Source of the DNA: PALSA-610 sp038239145
Lineage (GTDB): Bacteria; Actinomycetota; Acidimicrobiia; IMCC26256; PALSA-610
Direction: 5' to 3'
NCBI GenBank assembly: GCA_038239145.1
Contig: JBBSFB010000003.1
Span: 62,001-126,000 of the forward strand
DNA length: 64,000 nucleotides
The notes below the pieces were generated by a model. The model saw nothing but the letters and a program-made list of their open reading frames with translations, did not search any database and was not told the origin of the DNA. Of this stretch, positions 53,091 through 61,872 are shown piece by piece. A program made the position numbers and the translations under genes. How positions within the stretch are numbered: the stretch's first letter is position 1; each line of letters starts with the position of its first letter.

Positions 53091-55997
53091 ATGCCGAGCG
53101 GTCGCCCCGGGGGCACGGTGACCTTCTTGTTCACCGGCATCGACGATTCCACGCGTGTGCGCGACGAAGTCCCGGCCGACACATCCGCGGCGCTGCGGAT
53201 CCACGACGCCATCGTGCGGGGCACCATCGAACGCCACGGCGGTTACGTGTTCGCCATCGGCGATGAAGGCTTCTCCGCAGCTTTCTCGAGCGCGGCCGAC
53301 GCCGCCGCCGCCGCGATCGAATCCCAGCAGCGGTTGCGCGACGACACCGTGGTCAACTTCGGCATTCGCATGGGTCTGCACACCGGTGACGCGATCGAGC
53401 GTGATCGGACCTACGTGGGCAGTGAGGTGAACCGCACCGCCCGGTTGACGTCGATGGCGCACGGGGGTCAGGTGCTGGTCTCCGACGCGACCGAGGTGCT
53501 GCTGCGCGACCGCGTGGCGCTGCGACCCCTGGGTGAGCACCGGCTCCGCAATCTGCACGGCCGCATGTCGGTGTACCAGGTCGTCGTCGACGGGCTGCCG
53601 ATCGACTTTCCGCTGCTGCGCAGCATCGACGACTTCACCGGAAATCTCGCACAACGGCTGACGTCACTGGTGGGCCGCGAGCCGGTCGTCGCCGAGATCA
53701 GCAACCTCGTGCGGTCGAGCGCCGTGGTGACACTGACGGGCGTCGGCGGGGTCGGCAAGTCCCGCCTCGCGCTCGAGGTCGGGGCTGAAACGGCGGGCGA
53801 GTTCCCCGACGGCGTGTGGATGGTCGAGCTGGCTTCGCTCGGCGACCCGGCCTCGGTGCCCGCGGCCATCGCCGCCGTGCTGGGCATCACCCCGCAGGGC
53901 GACGTACCGCTCATCGACACGATCGCCGAAGCGCTCAGCGGCCGGCAGATGCTCCTCGTGGTCGACAACTGCGAGCACCTGCTGCTCGCAGCCGTCGCGG
54001 CGATCGAGGCGATTCTCTCCCCCTCCGGAAGCGTCAAGATTCTTGCAACGTCGCGCGAGATCCTCGGCGTCGACGCAGAAGCCGCGTTCACGGTGCTACC
54101 GCTGGCGCTGGAAGGCGGCGAGACATCGGATGCCGTCACCCTTTTCGTCGACCGGGCGCGCGCGGTCAGGCCCGACTTCGGGCTGCGAGAGGCGGAGACG
54201 GCCGTTGCGGTGACCGAGATCTGCGAGAGGCTCGATGGACTGCCCCTGGGAATCGAACTAGCCGCGGCCCGGATGGCGGCGATGAGCGCCCGCGAGGTTC
54301 GCGACCGGCTCGCCGATCGGTTCCGACTGTTGCGAGGCTCGACGCCGGGGCCCGAACGCCAGCTCACGCTTCGCCACGCGGTCGAGTGGTCGTACGATCT
54401 CCTCGCCGGCGACGAGCAGGACCTGCTCCGGTCGACATCGGTGTTCGCCGGCGGCTTCGAACTCACGAGCATCACTGCCGTGGTCGACGGCGGCGACGAC
54501 GTCGAGGTGCTCCGGCATCTCGACTCGTTGGTTCGCAAGTCACTCGTCGTCGCCGACCACACCACGCCCCGCACCCGGTACCGGCAGTTCGAGACGATCC
54601 GCAAGTTCGCCGAGGATCGGCTGGCGGAGACGGGTGCGCTCGAACCGACGCGTGACCGGCACGCGGACTACTTCGCGCACGAAGCGACTGCTCGCTGGGA
54701 GCGTTGGAACGGGCCCGGATGGCGAGATGCCGTCGACTGGGTGGAGCTGGAGCTCGGCAACCTGCGTTCCGCGTACCTATGGAGCACACGACGGGGCGAG
54801 CCGTCGGTGGCAACCGACATCGCCGCGCACGCCGCGCTCATGGGTTTCTCGGTGCAGTTGTTCGAGACGCTGGCCTGGGCCGAGGAGCTGCTCAAGCCCG
54901 CAAGCGATGCCGACGTCGGCCGGCTTCCGCGCCTCTACACCGCCGCGGGTTTCGCGTGCTTCGCGGGGCGGGCCGAAGCTGCACGCAAGAACGCGCACCG
55001 GGCGACCGAGCTCGAGATCGACGCGCGCTACGACGCGTGCGAACCCGGTTACGCGTCGTTCGTCGAAGCCCTAGCTTCCGTGTACTGCGGCGACCTCGAT
55101 CGCTATGTGGAGCTGACCGCTGCCGTCGCGGAACAGTACGGCAATGGTCGCGGCTATGCATTGGCCGCCTACGTCGACGGCCTACAGTCGTGCGGCCGAA
55201 TCGAGGAGGCGCTCGCGCTCACCGAAGAATCGGTCGCCGCCGCGCGAACCAACGGCAACCCGTACTGGATCTCCTACGCGTTGTGGATCGCGGGCATGGT
55301 GTTCTCCAAGGCCGATGTGCGCCGCGCCTTCGCCGCCTGGGACGAAGGTGTGGCGGTGGTGCGCGAGCATCGCGTGAAGTTTTTCGAAGGCTTCCTCGCG
55401 CGCGACGCCGCGCGTCTGCACGCGTCGGACGGCGAGGCCGAGACCGCGCTCGTGTTGTTCGCCGAGGCCATCGCCGCGTTCCAGCGCGCCGGCAACGTGC
55501 CCCAACTGATCATCACCCTCGCGAGCGTGCCCGCGCTGTTCGAACGGCTCGACCGTCCGGCCCCCGCGGCGATGCTCCTCGGCGCGTTGTCGCGTGAGCC
55601 CTCGAGCCGTCACCACGTCGCCGACCTCGAAGATCTCGGCGGACGGGTCGGTACCAAGCTCGGAGCGAAGCGCGCCGCGGAGTTGACCGCGGCCGGCGCG
55701 TCGCTCGACCTGAACGGAGCCGCGGTCTACGCCCGCCAACAGATCGAGGTTGCCCGGCGCGACCCGAACCCGCGCACGCCCGAGACGCGGCCCGGTGGTT
55801 TGAGCCGGCGCGAGATGGAGGTACTGCGGCTCGTCTCCGATGGTCGCACCGCGGGCGAGATCGCGTCGGACCTGTTCATCTCGGCGCGGACCGCCGAGCA
55901 CCACATCCAGAACATCTACACGAAGATCGGTGTCGCCAACCGGGCCGCCGCTACCCGCTGGGCGGTCGCGCACGAGGTCGTCGACATAAATAGGTAG
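53091..55997 (+). CDS. large LuxR-type regulator: class III cyclase-like domain, AAA/STAND ATPase, TPR, LuxR HTH
   Basis: A 968-residue protein. Residues 8-165 are a class III adenylate cyclase domain (TVTFLFTGIDDSTR, IGDEGFSAAF, GLHTGDAIERDRTYVGSEVN), but the first metal Asp is Gly16 (FTGID for FTDIE), so catalysis is doubtful. Residues 190-450 form a STAND ATPase with Walker A GVGGVGKS (217-224) and Walker B LLVVDNCEHLL. A TPR-like helical region follows. The C-terminal HTH reads SRREMEVLRLVSDGRTAGEI and SARTAEHHIQNIYTKIGVAN. It is of the family abundant in actinobacteria; the ligand is unknown. Confidence 0.92.
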   Translation: MPSGRPGGTVTFLFTGIDDSTRVRDEVPADTSAALRIHDAIVRGTIERHGGYVFAIGDEGFSAAFSSAADAAAAAIESQQRLRDDTVVNFGIRMGLHTGDAIERDRTYVGSEVNRTARLTSMAHGGQVLVSDATEVLLRDRVALRPLGEHRLRNLHGRMSVYQVVVDGLPIDFPLLRSIDDFTGNLAQRLTSLVGREPVVAEISNLVRSSAVVTLTGVGGVGKSRLALEVGAETAGEFPDGVWMVELASLGDPASVPAAIAAVLGITPQGDVPLIDTIAEALSGRQMLLVVDNCEHLLLAAVAAIEAILSPSGSVKILATSREILGVDAEAAFTVLPLALEGGETSDAVTLFVDRARAVRPDFGLREAETAVAVTEICERLDGLPLGIELAAARMAAMSAREVRDRLADRFRLLRGSTPGPERQLTLRHAVEWSYDLLAGDEQDLLRSTSVFAGGFELTSITAVVDGGDDVEVLRHLDSLVRKSLVVADHTTPRTRYRQFETIRKFAEDRLAETGALEPTRDRHADYFAHEATARWERWNGPGWRDAVDWVELELGNLRSAYLWSTRRGEPSVATDIAAHAALMGFSVQLFETLAWAEELLKPASDADVGRLPRLYTAAGFACFAGRAEAARKNAHRATELEIDARYDACEPGYASFVEALASVYCGDLDRYVELTAAVAEQYGNGRGYALAAYVDGLQSCGRIEEALALTEESVAAARTNGNPYWISYALWIAGMVFSKADVRRAFAAWDEGVAVVREHRVKFFEGFLARDAARLHASDGEAETALVLFAEAIAAFQRAGNVPQLIITLASVPALFERLDRPAPAAMLLGALSREPSSRHHVADLEDLGGRVGTKLGAKRAAELTAAGASLDLNGAAVYARQQIEVARRDPNPRTPETRPGGLSRREMEVLRLVSDGRTAGEIASDLFISARTAEHHIQNIYTKIGVANRAAATRWAVAHEVVDINR

Positions 55998-56101
55998 GTC
56001 TACCGATGCCGCGCTCGGCATGGATGAGGACAATGAGCCCTGCGCCGCACCGATCGGTCGGCGCGACGAGATCCACTGCGATCCATCCGAAGGGGAGAAT
56101 C

Positions 56102-56374
56102 ATGATTCTGGCAACGACACAGGTCGCGGACGTCGACCGGTTCCTGGACGTGTTCGGTACCAAGGGCGCGGTGAAGCGCGCGCTGCACGGCTCCAAGGGC
56201 TCGACAGTGTTCCGCGACCCCAGCGAAGAGAACCGCGTGTGGGTGCTCTTCGACTGGGACGAGGCCGGGTGGGCGAGCTTCGTCTCCGACCCCGACGTCC
56301 CGCCGATCCTCAAGGAAGCCGGACACGTCGGCGCGCCGCAAGCCGCGCTCACCGTCGGCACCTACGGCGCGTGA
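56102..56374 (+). CDS. small stress/monooxygenase-type protein (90 aa)
   Basis: From ATG 56102 with AAGGGGAGAATC upstream. The protein reads MILATTQVADVDRFLDVFGT, RVWVLFDWDEAGWASFVSD and PDVPPILKEAGHVGAPQAAL, a beta-alpha-beta layout of the dimeric alpha/beta-barrel superfamily. The EAGWxxFxxDPxxPxIxxEAG pattern resembles the antibiotic biosynthesis monooxygenase-like small proteins. It is 13 bases upstream of the substrate-binding-like gene, hence one operon with it and probably the GYD gene. Confidence 0.75.
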   Translation: MILATTQVADVDRFLDVFGTKGAVKRALHGSKGSTVFRDPSEENRVWVLFDWDEAGWASFVSDPDVPPILKEAGHVGAPQAALTVGTYGA

Positions 56375-56386
56375 GGGGCCAGGACG

Positions 56387-57508
56387 ATGAGCACCTCGAT
56401 CAATCGACCCGCTCGCGTCGGCCTGATCACCGATCAGACCGGCCCCCTCTCGTTCATGGGCATCGCCAACGCCAACGTGGCCACGATGGTGATCGACGAC
56501 ATCAATGAGCGCGGCGGCCTGCTCGGCCGTCCCGTCGAGTTGTTCGTCGAGGACAGCACGACCGACGACAGCGTCGCCGAAGCGGTCGCGACGAAGCTCG
56601 TCGAGCGCGTGGGTGTCGACGTCGTCGTCGGCGGCATCTACAGCTCGACGCGGCAAGCCATCAAGGGACCGGTCGTCGACAAGGCGAAGAAGCTCTACCT
56701 CTATCCCGAGCAGTACGAGGGGCAGGAATGTCACCCGCTGATCTTTTGCACCGGCCCGGTGCCGGCGCAGCAGGTGGAGCCACTCTTTCCCTGGCTGATG
56801 GAGCAGACCGGAGCACGGCGGTTCTACATGCCGTCGGCCGACTACATCTGGCCGCACACGTTGAACAAGAAGGTGCGGGAGGTGGTCACGGCTCGGGGCG
56901 GCGAGATCGTCGGCGAGGAGTACTTCCCGATGGACCACATGGACTACCAACGGGTCGTCGACGACATCATGGCGACGGGCGCCGAGGTCGTGTTCAACAC
57001 GATCGTCCCGCCCGGGCTGACACCGTTCCTCGAGGAGCTGCACCGAGCCGGCTTCGCGGCTCGGGGCGGCACGATCGTGTGCACGTACTTCGACGAGAAC
57101 TTCCTGAACCTCGTGCCGGCCGAGCAGGTCGAAGGTCTCTACGGGTGCCTCGACTACTACCGCGACGTCGACGACGCGTTCAGCATCGAACTCCTCAACC
57201 GGTATGAAGGGCTGTTCCCGGGGAGTGCGATGTTCACGGCCGGGAGTGCGTGCTCGGGAACGTACCGGGCACTCAAGTTCTGGGAAGCGGCCGTCAACGA
57301 GGCCGGGTCACTCAACCAGGACGACATCATCACCGCGTTGGATCACGCCCGGATCTCGCAGGGTCCCGGAGGCCCCGCGGAGATGGTGCCGGGACAGCAC
57401 CACGTGCGCATGAACATGTACATCGCCCGGTCCGAGGGCGGCACGTTCAAAGTGGTGAAGGCGCTCGGCCACATCGACCCCAACGAATGCGAAGTCGATC
57501 GGTCCTGA
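56387..57508 (+). CDS. substrate-binding-like protein, urea/amide type (UrtA/AmiC-like), no signal peptide
   Basis: A 373-residue periplasmic-binding-protein fold. RVGLITDQTGPLSFMGIANA opens lobe one, VDVVVGGIYSSTRQAIKGPV follows, then KLYLYPEQYEGQECHPLIFC, NTIVPPGLTPFLEELHRAGF and GLYGCLDYYRDVDDAFSIEL. The urea/short-chain amide subgroup is clear from YPEQYEGxxxxP and YFDENFLNLVPAEQVEGLYG. The N-terminus is polar (MSTSINRPARV) with no signal peptide or lipobox. The protein may thus be cytoplasmic, as AmiC is. No ABC transporter genes are adjacent. Confidence 0.85.
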   Translation: MSTSINRPARVGLITDQTGPLSFMGIANANVATMVIDDINERGGLLGRPVELFVEDSTTDDSVAEAVATKLVERVGVDVVVGGIYSSTRQAIKGPVVDKAKKLYLYPEQYEGQECHPLIFCTGPVPAQQVEPLFPWLMEQTGARRFYMPSADYIWPHTLNKKVREVVTARGGEIVGEEYFPMDHMDYQRVVDDIMATGAEVVFNTIVPPGLTPFLEELHRAGFAARGGTIVCTYFDENFLNLVPAEQVEGLYGCLDYYRDVDDAFSIELLNRYEGLFPGSAMFTAGSACSGTYRALKFWEAAVNEAGSLNQDDIITALDHARISQGPGGPAEMVPGQHHVRMNMYIARSEGGTFKVVKALGHIDPNECEVDRS

Positions 57509-57520
57509 CATCCGTGCCTC

Positions 57521-57569
57521 GGGTCGCCGCCTCGATGTCGTGTGCACGCGACGTCGAGAGCGGCGACCC
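57521..57569 (+). terminator. strong hairpin after the substrate-binding-like gene
   Basis: GGGTCGCCGC (57521-57530) pairs perfectly with GCGGCGACCC (57560-57569). Inside, CTCGATGTCG (57531-57540) pairs with CGACGTCGAG (57549-57558) with one wobble, leaving one bulged A and an eight-base loop. There is no U-tract, as is common in high-GC terminators. It sits 13 bases after the stop. Confidence 0.6.
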
Positions 57570-57687
57570 GACGTAGTCCACTGGAGAGCGAGGCGTCCGT
57601 ACGCCAGGTGATGCGCGGCTGTAACAGGCGACGCACAGTATGGCCCTCGGGAAGCAGTCCGACGTTCACTCGATCAAGGAGACTTCC

Positions 57688-58008
57688 GTGGCCAAGTATC
57701 TCGTCATCGGCACCTACACCCCCGACGGCATCAAGGGTGTGCTCGACAAGGGTGGGACCAGTCGCGTCGAGGCGCTCGCGGCGGCGTGCAAGAGCGCGGG
57801 CGGGTCGCTCGAGAGTTTCTACTTCGCGTTCGGCGGTGATGACGTCTACGTCACGGTTGACCTCCCCGACAACGTCGCCGCCGCGGCGTTGGTTGCGAGA
57901 GTCACCACCACCGGGTTGGTGTCGGTGCGCACCATCGTGCTCATCACGCCCGAGGAGATGGACGCCGCCGGCAAAGCCGACGTGGGATACCGGCCGCCGG
58001 GCAGCTGA
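57688..58008 (+). CDS. GYD domain protein
   Basis: A 106-residue protein from GTG 57688 with AAGGAG at good spacing. AKYLVIGTYTPDGIKGVLDK, GGSLESFYFAFGGDDVYVTV and DLPDNVAAAALVARV are the GYD domain (PF08734), a small dimeric barrel of unknown function found beside oxygenases and transport-like genes. It follows the hairpin, so may be separately transcribed. Confidence 0.9.
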   Translation: MAKYLVIGTYTPDGIKGVLDKGGTSRVEALAAACKSAGGSLESFYFAFGGDDVYVTVDLPDNVAAAALVARVTTTGLVSVRTIVLITPEEMDAAGKADVGYRPPGS

Positions 58009-58182
58009 TCAGCGCAGTGCGAATGCCGATCGTTTTCGAGGACCCTTCGGAACCCCGGATACACCATTGTGCTCGGGTGCGGCGGTGGTGCACGGTCGGC
58101 AAGCACCGGTCCGATCGTGCAGAGTGAGGACACCGAGACGTAGGGTCCGTCTACGGACTCACCCCGAGGAAACGGGTGCTCG

Positions 58183-58545
58183 ATGCCCAACCCCGACCTG
58201 CACGCGGCCGCCGATCCGCATGGTGCGCCTCCTCGAGACCGTCCCCGATGATTCGATGGAATCGCCCACCGCTTGCCTGACCTTCCGTTAGGAAGTCTGA
58301 TCGACCACGTGGGCGGCTTCACCAAAGTCTTCGCGGCCAGCGCCGGAAAGGAACTCGGCGGGCTCACCGCGCCACCCCCGCTCGGGGCGGCAACGACGGC
58401 GACATTCCCGGTCTCTTCGGTCCTGTCGTATCGGTCGCCGACGACGCCGACGCCCTCGAGAGGGTCCTCGGCCTCACCGGCCGCGACCCCGGTTGGTCAC
58501 CGGGGGCTGACCTCGGGGCCGGCGCGCACACGTTGAGTGCGAGAC
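58183..58545 (+). pseudogene. decayed TIGR03086 (mycothiol-type DinB-like) protein
   Basis: A good ribosome site (CCGAGGAAACGG) precedes ATG 58183. The start MPNPDLHAAADP shifts to RMVRLLETVPDDSMESPTAC, then shifts again to LPLGSLIDHVGGFTKVFAAS and LGGLTAPPPLG. The middle of the protein (about 100 residues) is absent. The C-terminal part reads DIPGLFGPVVSVADDADALE and RVLGLTGRDPGWSPGAD in another frame. LGSLxDHVGG and LLGLTGRDPxWSP are hallmarks of TIGR03086 metal-binding proteins. Not functional as is. Confidence 0.65.
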
Positions 58546-58586
58546 CGACGCGCACCGTCGGCGCCCGCAGTGCGGGAGCTGGCTGC

Positions 58587-59051
58587 TCAGTCGACTGCTG
58601 GCGCCGTCGGCCACGGCGCGCCGGCGCTCCACACGAATGAGAGCTCGACGCGGGTGAAGCGCCAGCCGTCGGTCGTTCTGACGAGCTCGTTGTCGTACCA
58701 GCCGCCCACGTCGTGGTGCTGGGTGTTGTCGTTCGGATCTGTGAGATGGATTGCTTGCAGGTAGGAGCGGGTGCTCGCTCGATCGCCATCGATTTGGATC
58801 GCGTGGTTCGTTGACAGGTGGTGTGTGCCACAGAACATCGCCATGACGGCACCTGCGGCGTCGCCGAAGTTGCGGCCCGAGAAGGTCCCGGCCTCGAAGA
58901 CGGCCAGGCCGTCTTCGGTGAACAGCTCGCCCATGCCCGACCAGTCGGCGGCGTCGGCGCAACGTGCGTACTCGACGAGCACATCGCTGATCTGGGCGCG
59001 GTCGACGAGCCAGCGAAGCTGCGCCTGTGGTTCGTTCGGAGGTGTCTGCAT
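58587..59051 (-). CDS. NTF2-like / SnoaL-like domain protein
   Basis: A 154-residue protein from ATG 59051. LRWLVDRAQISDVLVEYARC, ADWSGMGELFTEDGLAVFEA and STNHAIQIDGDRASTRSYLQ, followed by WYDNELVRTTDGWRFTRVEL, have the NTF2-like cone fold of SnoaL_4 proteins (PF13577). Conserved Tyr and Asp residues near YARCADAADW suggest an enzyme such as a dehydratase or isomerase, though many are only ligand binders. Confidence 0.88.
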   Translation of the reverse strand: MQTPPNEPQAQLRWLVDRAQISDVLVEYARCADAADWSGMGELFTEDGLAVFEAGTFSGRNFGDAAGAVMAMFCGTHHLSTNHAIQIDGDRASTRSYLQAIHLTDPNDNTQHHDVGGWYDNELVRTTDGWRFTRVELSFVWSAGAPWPTAPAVD

Positions 59052-59124
59052 TGGTGCTTTACCTTCGCTGTAGGTACGGATCGGCTCGGCCTGATCATCG
59101 ACCGGCCGGTTAGCACGCGTCGAA

Positions 59125-61534
59125 TCAGTCTTCGCTTCGCAACGCATCGGCAGTGGATGTTCGACCGGCCGCGGCGAGAGCCGCCGTCTGCACGCTGCAC
59201 ACGAGGATCCCGCCGACCCCCACCGCGACGAGGAGGAGCACCGGAACACTCGGGTCGGCCGTGACGCCGATGCCGCGCGCGAAGTTCGTCCAGAGGACTC
59301 GTCCGACCGCGATGCCGACGGGCACGCCGACGATCCGGATGACAACGAGGGTCACGAACGCCTGGGTCGTCAACGTCGCACGCACCTGGGGCCGCGTGAG
59401 TCCGAGCGTCTGCAACACCGCGAGATCGCGGCGTCGCGCTCGCTTCGTGCCGTACAGCGTCCCCCCGAACGCGACCAGGGCCGCGATCGTGAGCACCGAC
59501 GCGAGGATGATCGGAAACGATCGCATCGTGTCGAAGTTCCGGATGACGGCGGCCCGCGTGACCGGCTGTTCGTAAGTTCCACCGACCGTGCCATCCGGAT
59601 TCGCGGCCGCGATGCGCCGGACGACCTGGCCTCCGGCCGAGCGAGGCGCTACGTCGAAGAGCGTCGCCTGCGGACAGATTTCGTCCTGGCTCTTCCCGCA
59701 TTTCGCGCCGGGCGCGGCGAGGCCGGTCAGCGCGTTGGAACTCAGCAGGGCTCCCCGCCCGAGTGACGTGTGATCGGCTCCCCCCGACCCAATCGAGGGA
59801 AAAGTCAGGGTGCCGACGACGGTGAACTCGGTTGAACTCCCACCGGACGCGATACTGGCGTGGCCGCCGATCCGCAGCCCGAGTTGTTCGATCGTCTTCG
59901 TCCCGAGCGCGATGTCGCGATCGCCGGCGACGGCTCGACCCGCGACGAGTGGCGGTTCGATGGCTCCCTTGCGGACGTCGAGACCGAGCGCGGGGACGAG
60001 CGAGCCGTTGATCGTGATCGGTGCAAAGGTGACGAGCGACCACGCGGTGACCTCGGGCATTGTCCCAACGAGGGCCTCCATCGGGCCGGTTGCAGATTCC
60101 CGTAGCCGGCTTCGGAAATCATCATGCGATCCCAGTTCCAGCCGTAGCGCGCCGGATGGGTGACCAGCGCGTCGAGCCTCGCACCGAACACCAGCGCGGC
60201 GACGATCGCGACGACCACAGCCGTCCCCGCCGCCAGGGTCCCGCGCACGGCCGGCGACGGGCGGCTTTCGTCAGGCGTGAACGCGAACCGGGTCCCGAGT
60301 ACGGCGGGTGCGGGCACGCCGGCCCGACTCATCGCAACCGAGAGCGACGACGGCCGAACTCGAGGAGGCTCGTCTTGATTGCGGCCCTGGAAACGGTACG
60401 CGAGCCCGGCCACGGTCCCGAGCAGAGCAATCACGAGTACGGCGCCGCCCCCGAGGATCACCGTGACGTCGAAGTGCGGACCCGTGGTCGGCGCGATGAC
60501 GCGTACCGGTCCGATCGGCCACACGGGTGACACCGCGGCGGCGATCGCCATCGCCAGCACGCTCCCGACGACGACCGCGATTCCGGCGTCGAGACCGACC
60601 GCCGCCGCGAACTGACGAGGCCCGATGCCCGACGCGCGCAGTGCGAGCCGATCGCCGGACCATCGCCCGATGAGGCGCGCCGTGCCGAGCGCGCCGAGCG
60701 CGATGGCCACGATGCCCACCGCCGCGCCGAACAGGGCAAGGGAGACGGCCTCGGGGCGGATCGCCTGTTGCGCTTGCACACGCGTCGTGTCGTACCGCTG
60801 CGTCACCAACGGCACGGAGGTGACGGCCGGATCGGACCGCAGCGTGTCGAGAAACCAGTCGATGCCGCGTGTCCCGTCGACCAGGCTGATCCCCTGCCAG
60901 GCGTAGACCAGCGCGTCGAGATGCTGACGAGTCGCCGGCGGCGGGAGCACCGCACCTTCGATGATGTCGTTCTCGTCGACGATGACCGGCGGCAGCCGCA
61001 CGATCCCGACGACGCGATAACGGCTGTCACCGAGCGGCTTGGAATACGCGTCCTCGAAGCGATAGTCGACTTCGTCTCCCACCCTCACACCGAGATACGT
61101 GCCGATGTCGGGCGTCAACGCGATCTCGTCGGTCGCCGCGAGCCCGGGCAGGCGACCCGACACGACCACCGCGCGGTCCTGAGCGAAGAACCGTCCATCG
61201 AGGCTGCCAAAGAATCCTGTGTAGCGAAAGTCTCGTACGACGCGACGGTGCACCACGGGGTACGCGTTAGTCCGACGTAGGTCGCGCTGCTCTTCACGCC
61301 TGGTGCCCGCGCGATCGCCGCGACACGCTTCAGATCGGGCTCGAAAGTGTTCACCGCCAGGTCGCTGAGCCGGACGTTCCGTTCGTAGGCCGCAAACGTC
61401 GACGCGGTGCGTCGAGCGCCGGCCAAGGTCGCCAGTGCGCCACCGCCGACCACGGCAATCGTCAACGTCAGAACCCAGACCGCTCGGCGCGCCCGACGCG
61501 CGTGGGCGCGCCACACGAGTACAAGGACATTCAC
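59125..61534 (-). pseudogene. FtsX-like ABC transporter permease with two frameshifts
   Basis: GTG 61534 opens MNVLVLVWRAHARRARRAVW and the first membrane helix, then AGARRTASTFAAYERNVRLS. A shift near 61260 leads to VVRDFRYTGFFGSLDGRFFA and the periplasmic (MacB-PCD-like) region DIGTYLGVRVGDEVDYRF, and then a first FtsX domain (LFGAAVGIVAIALGALGTAR). Near 60090 a second shift goes to MEALVGTMPEVTAWSLVTFA and a final FtsX block (PIILASVLTIAALVAFGGTL, ALVAFGGTLYGTKRARRRDL). The total would be about 800 residues. No ATPase gene is near. The shifts could be sequencing errors. Confidence 0.75.
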
Positions 61535-61586
61535 AGGACAACGACCGTGCGCCGGGCCCGCCCGTTCGCATCCCCGGTGCCGCGGC

Positions 61587-61600
61587 TCATGAAATCATGA
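61587..61600. promoter_or_regulatory. inverted repeat TCATGA-AA-TCATGA in the 338-base gap between divergent genes
   Basis: Two TCATGA boxes, each itself palindromic, are separated by AA, about 50 bases upstream of the FtsX-like gene start. It could be an operator. The rest of the 61535-61872 gap holds no gene I can support and must contain the promoter of the secreted dehydrogenase-like gene. Confidence 0.3.
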
Positions 61601-61872
61601 TGGCCGGGTGCGTCCGCCATGACAGGAGGACTAGCGGTACGTCGCGGCGGGGTGCCACCACTACCAAGCCCTTGGGCGGACCCTCTGCTACGCGCCACCC
61701 GAAACTCTCACCAACCCGCTGTCCGGCGGGACGTTCGGGCCGCGGCCTCGCATATGCCCAGGTCGAAGCGCGTATCGGCGGTCCTCTTCTGATGTCCGTC
61801 TCGTTCGGACACTGGTGTGCAAGTCTCTTGGCGACCGAATTGCGCAGAAGAGGCGGGGGCGCGACTCAGGTG

